A DNA stretch of 64,000 nucleotides from contig NZ_JAAVJL010000001.1 in assembly GCF_012863495.1 (NCBI RefSeq), positions 2,724,001-2,788,000 on the forward strand, given 5' to 3'. This DNA comes from Pseudanabaena yagii GIHE-NHR1. GTDB lineage: Bacteria > Cyanobacteriota > Cyanobacteriia > Pseudanabaenales > Pseudanabaenaceae. Of the stretch, positions 24,830-33,395 are shown piece after piece. Position 1 is the stretch's first letter; each line of letters begins with the position of its first letter. The notes under the pieces were generated by a model. The model ran no database searches. It was not told where the DNA came from and worked only from the letters and a program-made list of their open reading frames with translations. Position numbers and translations under genes: made by a program.

Positions 24830-26545
24830 CTACTCTTTCCACAATTTAGTTTTTATCCAATTAAACCATCCTCTTATCCCTTGAGAATCACGATTGATTT
24901 CTGCAATCTTTTGATTGGCATAATCGACCATTGGCTGACAATTAATCTCTTGTGCTAATTTTGCTGCAAGAGTAAGAGAAGATATCGCTTTATCTTTTTG
25001 TCCTAGTTTGAGTTGAATTTTGGAAGTAAAATAATTTAAATTTCGAGCTTGGCTGTATTTAGTTCCAATTTCAATATACAGATTTAAAGCAGCTTGGCTA
25101 CTTGCCAAACCAATTACAGGATCTTCTTCTAAAACTGCGATCGCTTGTAAAGTGTTCGCCTCACCCAAACGAGCGCCAATCTCGCGGTAAATTGCCATCG
25201 CCGCTTCATACCTCTCTAACGCTTCGGTGCTTCGTTTGAGAAATTGCAAAACATTGCCGATCGCTTGTAAAGCGTTCGCCTCACCCACTCGCTCACCAAT
25301 CTCGCGGTAAATTGCCATCGCCGCTTCATACCTCTCTAACGCTTCGGTGCTTCGTTTGAGAAATTGCAAAACATTGCCGATCGCTTGTAAAGCGTTCGCC
25401 TCACCCACTCGCTCACCAATCTCGCGGTAAATTGCCATCGCCGCTTCATACCTCTCTAACGCTTCCGTGCGACGGGAGAGAAATTGCAAAACATTGCCGA
25501 TCGCTTTTAATGTGTTCGCCTCTCCCAAACGAGCGCCAATCTCGCGGTAAATTGCCATCGCCGCTTCATACCTCTCTAACGCTTCGGTGCTTCGTTTGAG
25601 AAATTGCAAAACATCGCCGATCGCTTTTAATGTGTTCGCCTCTCCCAAACGAGCGCCAATCTCGCGGTAAATTGCCATCGCCGCTTCATACCTCTCTAAC
25701 GCTTCCGTGCGACGGGAGAGAAATTGCAAAACATCGCCGATCGCTTTTAATGTGTTCGCCTCTCCCAAACGAGCGCCAATCTCGCGGTAAAAGGCAAGCG
25801 CCGCTTCATACCTCTCTAACGCTTCCGTGCGACGGGAGAGAAATTGCAAAACATCGCCGATCTCTTGTAAAGCGTTCGCCTCACCCACTCGCTCACCAAT
25901 CTCGCGGTAAAAGGTAAGCGCCGCTTCATACCTCTCTAACGCTTCCTTAGCTTGATAAAATCGAAATTTAATTTTGCCATCCCAAAAAATTATTGTAGCT
26001 TTAACGGCGACAGTGACTCGATTTGCAGTAATATGCTGTTGCAAATTCAAGATTAACGATTCTACTTCTGCTTTTCGATAGCTATTACTCCATAGCTGAG
26101 CCAAATTGAATAATTCACTTCTTCCATTTGCAGGTTCAGCAATAACTAAATGATAAATTCTTTCTATTTGGATCTCTGGTTTATTACCCTGTCCAAAATA
26201 AGATGCGGCTTTTCTAGATAGTTCTCGAAATTGTTCAGGATTATCTTGCCACAAGCGATCTAATAACTGATTGCGCGTCAACTCATGCACATTATGCCCC
26301 CGTTCTGGAAATACTTCCACACATGAGAGATCTTGCAACTGTCGATAAATCTCATCAGCGCGATCTACCAACTCAGGACACAAAGCCGCCAAAATCGCCG
26401 CATCAAACCAATGGGGAATCGCCACCGCCCACAAAGCACTTGCCACATCCTCTGGCAAAGACTCCAATAAATTCTCCGTCACAATCCAACTGCGTTCCTC
26501 ATCCGTCTGCGCCACCATTAACTTTTGCAAGAGGTCACTATTCAT
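24830..26545 (-). CDS. Winged-helix/TPR subunit of a split STAND system
   Basis: 571 aa. Residues 1-150 look like the winged-helix region that normally follows a STAND NTPase domain (LPEDVASALWAVAIPHWFD, then HELTRNQLLDRLW). Next comes a linker and, at about 200-475, seven tandem 40-residue TPR units of the form ALERYEAAMAIYREIG; the tail has further TPR-like helices. The TPRs are a probable sensing or partner-binding surface. The start overlaps the NTPase gene's stop by 8 bp (ATGAATAG). So a protein usually encoded as one chain is made here as two. Ligand unknown. Confidence 0.82.
   Translation of the reverse strand: MNSDLLQKLMVAQTDEERSWIVTENLLESLPEDVASALWAVAIPHWFDAAILAALCPELVDRADEIYRQLQDLSCVEVFPERGHNVHELTRNQLLDRLWQDNPEQFRELSRKAASYFGQGNKPEIQIERIYHLVIAEPANGRSELFNLAQLWSNSYRKAEVESLILNLQQHITANRVTVAVKATIIFWDGKIKFRFYQAKEALERYEAALTFYREIGERVGEANALQEIGDVLQFLSRRTEALERYEAALAFYREIGARLGEANTLKAIGDVLQFLSRRTEALERYEAAMAIYREIGARLGEANTLKAIGDVLQFLKRSTEALERYEAAMAIYREIGARLGEANTLKAIGNVLQFLSRRTEALERYEAAMAIYREIGERVGEANALQAIGNVLQFLKRSTEALERYEAAMAIYREIGERVGEANALQAIGNVLQFLKRSTEALERYEAAMAIYREIGARLGEANTLQAIAVLEEDPVIGLASSQAALNLYIEIGTKYSQARNLNYFTSKIQLKLGQKDKAISSLTLAAKLAQEINCQPMVDYANQKIAEINRDSQGIRGWFNWIKTKLWKE
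25141..25945 (-). repeat. 120-bp tandem repeat array inside the TPR gene
   Basis: Seven near-identical 120-bp units at exact spacing (the block CCGCTTCATACCTCTCTAAC recurs at 25200, 25320, 25440 and so on to 25920). Differences are confined to short segments that switch between two versions: CAAACGAGCGCC or CACTCGCTCACC, and GGTGCTTCGTTTGAG or CGTGCGACGGGAGAG. The arrangement is in frame throughout. Confidence 0.92.
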
Positions 26546-27332
26546 TCTCTCTACCTCTTGCTAGACTTTCTAACGCTTGTAAAATCTGTGATGGTTGCCC
26601 ATTGAGATACCTTACAAATAGCTCAATTGATTCTTTCGCAAAGTCCCAATTCCGAGATTTAGAAAAAGAGTACCAAGCCTCCGCATCATCAATTTTATAT
26701 AAAGGATGCGTAGCAGCTAGAGATCCCCATTCAATTGTTGGCTTTGGTACAGACTGCCCCGCAATTACTACTCTTATATCCTCGACCTTAGCCACCTTAG
26801 CCAAAAAATCACCCCCAATCCAATTCGCTACAGATGGAGAAGCCGAATTAAACGTATCAAAAATCATCACAATTGGCTTTTGAATCGCTTTTAGATCTCG
26901 GAAAAATGCTACCTGCAATTTACTTAACCGCATATTGCGAGTTTCTTCAGTCTCAGCATTCAAAATTACCTGAATATGATTTGCTGTACCCTGAATCTGA
27001 TTTCCAGAAACCTCAATTTGATTTCCAGAAGCCCCAATGCCAGCACGCAGAAACCCTGTAATCTCTGCATTGAAATTCTTGAAATATTCTTCGCCAAAAT
27101 CATCCTGTATCCGCCAGAAAATATGAGAAATTCCAGTTTGAGCAGATTTTAGATCTATTGCGACCAAAACCGCTGCCTTAGCGTGTGCAGGGCAAAGTGA
27201 TGCAAACTCAGCCAATAGACTCGTTTTGCCCATTCCCGAAGCTGCCTCTATCAAAAGAATACGCTGAGGAACTTGTCCCAACAACATTTTCTTAAAAAAT
27301 TCAACTTCCTTCGTTCGATTCGCTAGCCTCAT
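26538..27332 (-). CDS. STAND-type NTPase subunit
   Basis: 264 aa. A Walker A P-loop (LLIEAASGMGKTSLL, about 25-39) and a Walker B-like strand (PIVMIFDTFNS, about 154-164) mark a STAND/AAA-like NTPase; the chain ends with FVRYLNGQPSQILQALESL, where the helical part of such proteins usually runs on. Between the motifs is an insertion, SGNQIEVSGNQIQGTANHI, a beta-repeat like that of the upstream membrane protein. Its start overlaps the upstream gene (ATGA, 27329-27332) and its stop overlaps the TPR gene, so three proteins are translationally coupled. Confidence 0.82.
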   Translation of the reverse strand: MRLANRTKEVEFFKKMLLGQVPQRILLIEAASGMGKTSLLAEFASLCPAHAKAAVLVAIDLKSAQTGISHIFWRIQDDFGEEYFKNFNAEITGFLRAGIGASGNQIEVSGNQIQGTANHIQVILNAETEETRNMRLSKLQVAFFRDLKAIQKPIVMIFDTFNSASPSVANWIGGDFLAKVAKVEDIRVVIAGQSVPKPTIEWGSLAATHPLYKIDDAEAWYSFSKSRNWDFAKESIELFVRYLNGQPSQILQALESLARGRENE

Positions 27333-27673
27333 GATTTATCCTCATGCTCAGAACGAAGTGATGTATTTTCATCAAACACCTCTATAGTGTTATTTTTTCC
27401 GCTTACTCGGTTATTGTCAACTGATGTATTTTCTTTAGGAGCTTTTATTTTGTGACCATCTCCAGTTATAACATTCCCACTAACTGATGTGCGTGATGGC
27501 GCTCTTTTAAGTTTCGACTCCTCAAACTTTGCTTCACCCTCAAATTCAGTATTGCCATGTTTTACTTTTGCGATACCACTAAACCGCCCAATTCGACCAG
27601 AACCAAGCATGAACAAGAAAACTATCACGACAAGAGCTACAGCAATCACGATAACAATCCATACAGTTTCCAT
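27329..27673 (-). CDS. Membrane protein with GNxI repeats, STAND operon
   Basis: 114 aa from the ATG at 27673, with GAGGTG upstream; a GTG two codons earlier is less likely. One membrane helix (about 4-24, WIVIVIAVALVVIVFLFM) is followed by a soluble tail in which short units such as SGNVITGDGHKI, VDNNRV and SGKNNTIEV suggest a small beta-helix. The same GNxI pattern occurs in the NTPase encoded next. It leads the operon and may be the membrane anchor or effector of the NTPase/TPR pair. No known domain name. Confidence 0.75.
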   Translation of the reverse strand: METVWIVIVIAVALVVIVFLFMLGSGRIGRFSGIAKVKHGNTEFEGEAKFEESKLKRAPSRTSVSGNVITGDGHKIKAPKENTSVDNNRVSGKNNTIEVFDENTSLRSEHEDKS

Positions 27674-27794
27674 GCCCACACCTCAAACTTTAACCTGATT
27701 TTCTCATGATTATAACTAAAAGTGATCGCAATTTTTTTGGAGAGATTAGCGATCTCGATAAAATGCTTAAATTATCCAATTTGCTTACTTTTGT

Positions 27795-28034
27795 TTATGC
27801 CTTCTCATAAGCAGCAATAAAATCATCCCGCGCAATTCCCGATTGCGTACAGATACTTCTAAGCGTAGAACCCTTGATCAGTTTATGATTCGGCATAGTT
27901 AAAGGAGTAGATGTTCCATCAGCATTTTGTCTGACCATCGAGATATGCTCCTTCTCCCGTACTATCGAAAATCCGAAACTCTCAAGCACCTTAATTACCT
28001 TTAATTTAGGAGCATCAACAGGAAACTTAGCCAT
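27795..28034 (-). CDS. hicA: HicA family toxin
   Basis: 79 aa. HicA toxins are small double-stranded-RNA-binding-fold ribonucleases. The pattern is PKLKVIKVLESFGFSIVREK followed by the conserved His strand EHISMVR and the TPLTMPNHKLIKGSTLRSI segment. The catalytic His is retained, although the usual G-S-H-H reads K-E-H-I. The ATG shares one base with the hicB stop (TAATG), so the pair is coupled. Slightly unusual order: hicB first, then hicA. Confidence 0.85.
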   Translation of the reverse strand: MAKFPVDAPKLKVIKVLESFGFSIVREKEHISMVRQNADGTSTPLTMPNHKLIKGSTLRSICTQSGIARDDFIAAYEKA

Positions 28035-28252
28035 TAAACACTCGCCTCAGCCACAAAAGCCTCAAGCACCGAAGACTCAGACTCTAAAACCGATCGCCCA
28101 AAGGTTTCGATATGAAATAAGATCGCCGATCGCACATCATTGAGAGCCTCTTCATAGGAATCTCCCTCACCAACCACAACCCCTTGAATACCTAGAGGAT
28201 AAGCCACATAACCCTCTGGATGCTTTTCCACCACAATTTTAATGTGTTTCAT
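28034..28252 (-). CDS. hicB: HicB family antitoxin
   Basis: 72 aa from the Met at 28252 (MKHIKIVVEKHPEGYVAYPLG); the open frame goes to 28321, but the extra residues are not HicB-like. The partial RNase H fold is visible: VAYPLGIQGVVVGEGDSYEEALNDVRSA. After it comes a short helical tail; no separate DNA-binding domain is apparent, so it is of the short HicB type. It stands directly upstream of hicA. Confidence 0.82.
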   Translation of the reverse strand: MKHIKIVVEKHPEGYVAYPLGIQGVVVGEGDSYEEALNDVRSAILFHIETFGRSVLESESSVLEAFVAEASV

Positions 28253-28440
28253 GATTATATTGATGTAATTAGAGATATCCATGATACTAGCCTTTTTATT
28301 TTCTGGGCAAGCACTCACCAAGCAGCACCTTCATAATCATGTGCCAAGTAATACTTTAAGAGAGTCACCTGCTTCAATTTAATTTTCATATAATTAAGCT
28401 TGATAGCGATCGCCAAAATCATCAAACTAAAGACTAAGGA

Positions 28441-28704
28441 TTACACACTCTCCCATGAGTCCCCATGAATCTCTCTCATACAGATCTGCACACCACCTTC
28501 CAAATCCAAAAGCGCATCATCCATCGAAGCATATTCATCCTCACCTTCCCAAAATATTCCACCCGACTCAAAAGCACGCACAAACCCACTGGAATAACCA
28601 TCATCTCTCCAGCCAATTTCGATTATTCCATTCTCTCTATTCACCCAACGAGAGATATTGGGATATCTATCTTCAAAAGATTTAGGTAAAGATTTCTTAG
28701 GCAT
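28441..28704 (-). CDS. Small conserved hypothetical protein
   Basis: 87 aa. The pattern SFEDRYPNISRWV, then IEIGWRDDGYSSGFVRAF and GGIFWEGEDEYASMDDALLDLE is one I associate with a common family of small cyanobacterial proteins of unknown function. It is acidic, soluble and without catalytic motifs. It closes the accessory island on the minus strand and is divergent from the kinase gene at 28822. Confidence 0.7.
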   Translation of the reverse strand: MPKKSLPKSFEDRYPNISRWVNRENGIIEIGWRDDGYSSGFVRAFESGGIFWEGEDEYASMDDALLDLEGGVQICMREIHGDSWESV

Positions 28705-28821
28705 AGACGAATAGTAGTGTTACGGCTGAAATTATAGGCAAATTATAGGCTTAAAAAGCGATCGCATGATGTCTGAGAGAAGTAAAGCGATATAATAACA
28801 TTGGCTTAGCTTTACACGAAA

Positions 28822-30396
28822 ATGATCGACATTTTTACTGTCATTTTAATCGCCCTTGGCGGCTTCGTCATGTTTCTTTCGATCAAAGAGACGCAACGGA
28901 TTCTAGACTTACTCAAAGACAGTAAATATCAGAAGCTTTGGTATATTCTCCGAGCATTGATGATTTTCTTTCTCTTAGGATATTTAGGAGTAATTGTCCT
29001 ATTTCCCCTCAGAGTCCAGTGGTTAATCCTAGTTCTGACAGGAGTTATCTTCTTCTTTGGCGCTTTATTTGTTTACATGGTCGTCAAAATAGGCTTTCTG
29101 ACGATTCGGGACTTATTGAAAACTAATATTTTAAGATTACAATTACAACAAGAAAAGGAAACAGCCGAAGAGATTGCGCGAATTAAGTCTGAATTTTTAG
29201 CCACCATGAGCCATGAGATTCGCACCCCGATGAATGGTGTGATTGGTATGACAAATCTCTTGCTTGGGACTTATCTTGACTTAGAGCAGAGGGAATATGT
29301 GGAAACCATCAATGCCAGTGGCGAATCCCTATTGATGATTATTAACGATATTTTGGACTTCTCAAAAATTGAAGCAGGTAAAGTTAACTTAGAAGTACAA
29401 CCTTTTGAACTGAGAGAATGTCTGGACAGAGTTTTTAGTTTATTTATCCCTAAATCCAATGAGAAAGGATTAAAACTATATTACTTAATTGATGCTAATG
29501 TTTCCCAATTTATCGAAGGCGATATTAATCGTTTACAGCAAATTCTGATTAACTTGGTAGGTAATTCGATTAAGTTTACGTCAGTGGGTGAAGTCGTTGT
29601 CAGCGTTACCAAGTATAACGAAGATCAACTCCTTTTCGCAATTAAAGATACAGGTATTGGCATTCCTGCTAATAAATTAGATAAATTATTTAAGCCCTTC
29701 TCTCAAGTGGATTCCTCAACCACACGCAAATTTGGTGGTACTGGCTTAGGGTTAGCGATTTCTCAAAAACTTACTAGATTAATGGGAGGTGATATCTGGG
29801 TTGAGAGTAATTTAGGGAAAGGGACAAACTTCCTATTTACGATCGCCTATCAACCCGCAGATCAGAAGTTGTTGCATACAGATAGCCATATACCAGTCAT
29901 TGAGAAACTCGATCATCTATTAGAGTTAGGCTTAACCCATTCTAACGACAATCACACATCTAAAACTCTTACTAGTAATGTCCCAAAATTAGCAGACAGA
30001 CTACCTTTCAGGATTTTACTAGCTGAAGACAATCCCGTAAATCAGAAACTAGCAAATCGTCTTTTTGAAAAGATGGGCTATGACATTGATGTTGCAACTA
30101 ATGGTATAGAAGTTCTCGAAGCGCTCAATGAAAAGACCTACGATCTCATTTTTATGGATGTGCAAATGCCTGAAATGGACGGCTTAGAGGCAACCAGACA
30201 AATTCGTGCTAAGGAGAAATTTGCTCAAGTTCCCAAATCCATTCAAATTATCGCGATGACTGCTAATGCTATGCAAGGCGATCGCGAAAAATGTCTAGAA
30301 GCAGGTATGAATGATTACGTGACCAAGCCTTTTAAAATCGAGCAAATTCAAACCGCGATCGAGAAATGTGGTCAAAATTTCTCAAACACGCTCTAA
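28822..30396 (+). CDS. Membrane hybrid histidine kinase/response regulator
   Basis: 524 aa. There are about three membrane helices at residues 5-95 and no large extracellular loop, so it probably senses within or near the membrane. HisKA with the phospho-His in [12 protein letters not shown] (about 130), HATPase ([12 protein letters not shown]) and a C-terminal receiver with EDN, LIFMDVQMP (phospho-Asp about 450) and the Lys of VTKPF follow. No HPt domain is attached, so a separate phosphotransfer protein or intramolecular transfer is expected. Confidence 0.92.
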   Translation: MIDIFTVILIALGGFVMFLSIKETQRILDLLKDSKYQKLWYILRALMIFFLLGYLGVIVLFPLRVQWLILVLTGVIFFFGALFVYMVVKIGFLTIRDLLKTNILRLQLQQEKETAEEIARIKSEFLATMSHEIRTPMNGVIGMTNLLLGTYLDLEQREYVETINASGESLLMIINDILDFSKIEAGKVNLEVQPFELRECLDRVFSLFIPKSNEKGLKLYYLIDANVSQFIEGDINRLQQILINLVGNSIKFTSVGEVVVSVTKYNEDQLLFAIKDTGIGIPANKLDKLFKPFSQVDSSTTRKFGGTGLGLAISQKLTRLMGGDIWVESNLGKGTNFLFTIAYQPADQKLLHTDSHIPVIEKLDHLLELGLTHSNDNHTSKTLTSNVPKLADRLPFRILLAEDNPVNQKLANRLFEKMGYDIDVATNGIEVLEALNEKTYDLIFMDVQMPEMDGLEATRQIRAKEKFAQVPKSIQIIAMTANAMQGDREKCLEAGMNDYVTKPFKIEQIQTAIEKCGQNFSNTL

Positions 30397-30416
30397 CACG
30401 CTTTGCACTTTACTCT

Positions 30417-31265
30417 CTACTGGGAAACTAAAGCAAAACTATTGGCAAACTGCTCGAAAGCTTTAGCCGTTGGACTATTGGGATCACTTTTCGCAATAGG
30501 TTGATAGTAGCGAACGGTATACAGGAATTTGTCAGCTTCGAGGGTTAAGACTTGCACTTTCCAATTGTTTGAGGCGATCGCAGTGGTAAATTCCTTTTTC
30601 GAGCCAGACTTTGCCCCCTTAACTTTTGCATCAAAGGGAATCGTGACTACATCTTTCGCATTTTCAGAACCGTCAGAAGCGATCGCTTTAGCGTCACTCG
30701 GTTGCCTTGCCACAATCGTATAAACCTGCTGGCTTTGTTGTAGCTTTTGGATGATTTTCTCTAGGTTATTGTCCTTAGCCAGATCAACTTCTTTGCTAGG
30801 CGTAAATATGACCGTACTCGCGCCCGATGGCTCTAAACCAAGATCAATTGCTTTCCAGTCGGCGGGATAACGCAAGGTGTAACCCGCACCATTGTATTTA
30901 CCTGTGGTTTCAGGTTTAGCATCCTCAGAGCGACAAATCTCGATTTTGCTAGCATCTTGATTAGTTTGCAGGATATAGCGAGTATCCTCAGCAACCAAGG
31001 CAATTTCAAATCCCTCTTGAGTCGGCGCAACCGTTTGGCACAAATCAGTAACATTTGCAGGTTGTGGTTTTGCTGACTCCGATGCGATTGCCACATTCGC
31101 CGACAGCTTAAGCTGCGATCGCAAATAACTAATCGCCTTCTCCGTCGCAGGATTAGCCGTTGGTGTAGAGGTGGGGCTAGGCGATGCATTAGGTGAATTT
31201 TGCTGACAACTAACAACAATCAATGCGATCGCAGCAATTCCGATATAAATTTGAAACTTTGGCAT
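30417..31265 (-). CDS. Lipoprotein with PsbP-like C-terminus
   Basis: 282 aa. A lipobox (ALIVVSC, Cys about 20) follows a hydrophobic signal, then a Ser/Thr/Pro linker (SPSPTSTPTA). The C-terminal 160 residues contain GYTLRYPADWKAID, STVIFTPSKEVDL and FLYTVRYYQP... KAFEQFANSF, resembling PsbP-domain proteins attached to the thylakoid or periplasmic membrane. The PsbP assignment is tentative. It is convergent with the upstream kinase and divergent from the MAPEG gene. Confidence 0.75.
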   Translation of the reverse strand: MPKFQIYIGIAAIALIVVSCQQNSPNASPSPTSTPTANPATEKAISYLRSQLKLSANVAIASESAKPQPANVTDLCQTVAPTQEGFEIALVAEDTRYILQTNQDASKIEICRSEDAKPETTGKYNGAGYTLRYPADWKAIDLGLEPSGASTVIFTPSKEVDLAKDNNLEKIIQKLQQSQQVYTIVARQPSDAKAIASDGSENAKDVVTIPFDAKVKGAKSGSKKEFTTAIASNNWKVQVLTLEADKFLYTVRYYQPIAKSDPNSPTAKAFEQFANSFALVSQ

Positions 31266-31303
31266 AACATAAAACGAGATCTAGCACCCATCATAATGCT
31301 TAG

Positions 31304-31334
31304 AGGGAGAAGGGTCGCTTTGCGCCCTTTCTCC
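31304..31334. repeat. Imperfect hairpin between divergent genes
   Basis: GGAGAAGGGTCGC-TTT-GCGCCCTTTCTCC pairs with small irregularities. It has the TTT apex of the family and lies in a promoter region between outward-facing genes, so it cannot be a terminator for either. Confidence 0.6.
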
Positions 31335-31362
31335 TAGCAATAAATTAACAACTAATCACCAA

Positions 31363-31770
31363 ATGGATATCAAAACATTCGTATTTCCCGCGATCGCTAC
31401 TATCGGCGCATTGCTCGTTTATTTTGGCTTAGGCATTGGTGTTGGCGTTGCCCGTGTTAAATACAAAATTTCACCACCACAAACCACAGGTAACGAAGAC
31501 TTTGAGCGGGTTTATCGCGCTCACCAAAATACCCTTGAGCAGATTGTGATCTTTTTACCATCCCTATGGCTATTTAGTATTTATGTAAATCCCAACTGGG
31601 GCGCAATTTTAGGTGTTGCTTGGATTGTGGGGCGAATTCTCTATGCTTGGGGCTATTACGTTGAAGCCAGTAAACGCGCCCCCGGAAATGCGATCGCCTC
31701 TTTAGCTACTCTTGCTTTGATCTTTGGCACACTTTTTAATCTGGTACGCGGATTACTTTTTGCCAATTGA
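31363..31770 (+). CDS. MAPEG family membrane protein
   Basis: 135 aa with four predicted membrane helices. The MAPEG signature ERVYRAHQNTLEQIVIFLPSLWL is present, followed by GRILYAWGYYVEA. MAPEG proteins are trimeric, membrane-bound enzymes of glutathione and eicosanoid-like metabolism; in bacteria they usually act as microsomal-type glutathione transferases. The specific substrate is not predictable. Confidence 0.9.
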   Translation: MDIKTFVFPAIATIGALLVYFGLGIGVGVARVKYKISPPQTTGNEDFERVYRAHQNTLEQIVIFLPSLWLFSIYVNPNWGAILGVAWIVGRILYAWGYYVEASKRAPGNAIASLATLALIFGTLFNLVRGLLFAN

Positions 31771-31897
31771 TCCTTGCCATACCCTCAAATAAAAGCCTTA
31801 ACGAGAAACCTCTTCAACTTGATGGATAGAAGTCTAGAGAACGAAAATGTCATAATCGACTGTGTATTAATACTCAGCGAAATTTGTAATACCAATT

Positions 31898-32419
31898 ATG
31901 TCTAAACTTGTCGCGATCGCCGCGAGCTTATATTTTGTTACTCTTGCTTATTTCGGATTTGTTCCTGCGGCTTCGGCAAATTCCCTTACCCATACCCTAA
32001 ATTCTGCGATCGCAACACCTATGGCACTTTTTTCCTTTTCTGGCACACGCCCCACTAATCTCGGCGTGACTAATGGCAAGCTTCTTGATTGCCCTAATTC
32101 CCCTAACTGTGTATCGAGCCAAAGTACCGATGCCGAACATAAAATCGCGCCCTTGACCTACACAGGCGATCCAGCCAAAGCTTTGGCTGATCTCAAGGCA
32201 GTGATCGAGAGCCTGCCCCGCACCAAAATCATTACCGCCGAAGGTAATTATATTTATGCGGAGTTTACGAGCAAGCTCATGGGCTATGTCGATGACGTGG
32301 AGTTTTACTTAAATGCAGACAAGGGCATCATTGAGGTGCGCTCCGCCTCACGTCTTGGTCAATCGGATCTAGGCGTAAATCGCGATCGCATTGAAACCAT
32401 TCGCACCAAATTTGCGTAA
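31898..32419 (+). CDS. DUF1499 protein with signal peptide
   Basis: 173 aa. A signal peptide (about 1-28, ending near ASANS) precedes a DUF1499 domain: LLDCPNSPNCVSSQSTDAEHKI, LADLKAVIESLPRTKII, YIYAEFTSKLMGYVDDVEFYL and RSASRLGQSDLGVNRDRIE. The two Cys near CPNSPNC may be functional or structural. Such proteins are widespread in cyanobacteria, with no established activity. Confidence 0.88.
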   Translation: MSKLVAIAASLYFVTLAYFGFVPAASANSLTHTLNSAIATPMALFSFSGTRPTNLGVTNGKLLDCPNSPNCVSSQSTDAEHKIAPLTYTGDPAKALADLKAVIESLPRTKIITAEGNYIYAEFTSKLMGYVDDVEFYLNADKGIIEVRSASRLGQSDLGVNRDRIETIRTKFA

Positions 32420-32429
32420 TAAATCCCAC

Positions 32430-32468
32430 ATTTGTGAGGGGCTGCGCTTCGCGCAGCCCCTCACAAAT
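32430..32468. terminator. Perfect 18-bp hairpin after DUF1499 gene
   Basis: Arms 32430-32447 and 32451-32468 are exact complements around TTC (GGGGCTGCGC-TTC-GCGCAGCCCC). It starts 10 bp after the stop codon, which suits a terminator, but no long T-run follows. Confidence 0.8.
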
Positions 32469-32584
32469 AGAGTAATTTTGTGTGCTGTTTATTTTTTGTT
32501 ATCGCGCAAATAACTGATACATATCATTCAATCGATACCATTGAGATTTATGATTGTGATTGGTAAAAAATCTAGAGAAAGTTT

Positions 32585-32911
32585 ATGGGAATGGCAGTTG
32601 GTTTGGTCGAGGTGTTAGGGCATCCACCCGCACTCTCCGTTGCTGACACAATGGTTAAAGCTGCGAAAGTCACTTTTGTGGGCTACGAAAAAGTTAGTGG
32701 CGCTCGCCTCACCATCATCATTCGCGGTCCCGTGGGCGATGTCAAAAGAGCTGTTGAAGCAGGTGTAGAGGCAGCTAAAAAAATTGAAGTTTTAAGTTCT
32801 AAGGACAAAGCATTATTCCTTTCCGCAACCGTAATTCCTCGTCCCCACGAAAATCTCGAAGCAATTACGAAGACGATGCAGTTTAGTTCTGCTATGGAGC
32901 AGTTCCGTTAA
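32585..32911 (+). CDS. ccmK: Carboxysome shell protein CcmK-type
   Basis: 108 aa single BMC domain that assembles into hexamers tiling the carboxysome shell. Visible hallmarks are AVGLVEVLGHPPALSVADTMVKAAKV, VGYEKVSGARLTIIIRGPVGDV and the C-terminal VIPRPHENLE. The KIEVLSSKDKALFLSATV stretch is longer than in CcmK1/CcmK2, so it is one of the satellite paralogs (CcmK3-6 types); which one cannot be decided by eye. No other ccm gene is near, so it is an orphan shell gene. Confidence 0.88.
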   Translation: MGMAVGLVEVLGHPPALSVADTMVKAAKVTFVGYEKVSGARLTIIIRGPVGDVKRAVEAGVEAAKKIEVLSSKDKALFLSATVIPRPHENLEAITKTMQFSSAMEQFR

Positions 32912-32957
32912 TCAAGGAAAAAGTTAACAGCCAAAAGGGAAAAATAAGATCCTAATA

Positions 32958-33395
32958 ATGAAAATTTTGGTTCTGCATGGGCCAAACCTCAATATGTTGG
33001 GCTTACGGGAGCCAGAGGTATATGGCAGCACCACATTAGCGCAAATTAACGATCGCCTAACTCAGGACGCGACAGAGTTAGGCGCAGAATTATCATTTTT
33101 GCAATCCAACCATGAGGGTGTTCTGATTGACACAATTCATACCGCTTTTCAAGTGCAACAGGGGATTTTGATTAATCCGGGGGGCTTGACCCATACCAGT
33201 GTGGCGCTCAGAGATGCGATCGCCTCGGTGAATATACCTACCGTAGAAGTGCATTTAAGTAATATTCATAAACGCGAAGAATTTCGTCACCATTCGTTTA
33301 TTGCTCCTATTGCGATCGGGCAGATTAGCGGCTTTGGTGCAGAGAGCTATCGCTTAGGACTTAGGGCACTAGTTACGCATATATCAAAGTTATGA
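32958..33395 (+). CDS. aroQ: 3-dehydroquinate dehydratase, type II
   Basis: 145 aa. It converts 3-dehydroquinate to 3-dehydroshikimate in the shikimate pathway. The type II signature is complete: [19 protein letters not shown] with the catalytic Tyr, [27 protein letters not shown] and the His of [18 protein letters not shown]. Its stop overlaps the start of the next gene by 4 bp (ATGA), so the two are translationally coupled. Confidence 0.96.
   Translation: MKILVLHGPNLNMLGLREPEVYGSTTLAQINDRLTQDATELGAELSFLQSNHEGVLIDTIHTAFQVQQGILINPGGLTHTSVALRDAIASVNIPTVEVHLSNIHKREEFRHHSFIAPIAIGQISGFGAESYRLGLRALVTHISKL

Noticed and set aside
25630-25917. 95-aa plus-strand frame with internal repeats
   Set aside because: It is an antisense reading of the 120-bp TPR array; the repetition comes from the TPR gene itself.
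25141-25945. CRISPR array
   Set aside because: Units are 120 bp, contiguous and in frame within a TPR gene; there are no unique spacers.
26323-26883. 186-aa plus-strand frame across the NTPase/TPR junction
   Set aside because: It is antisense to two well-supported coupled genes; Pro/Ser-rich composition and no homology-like motifs.
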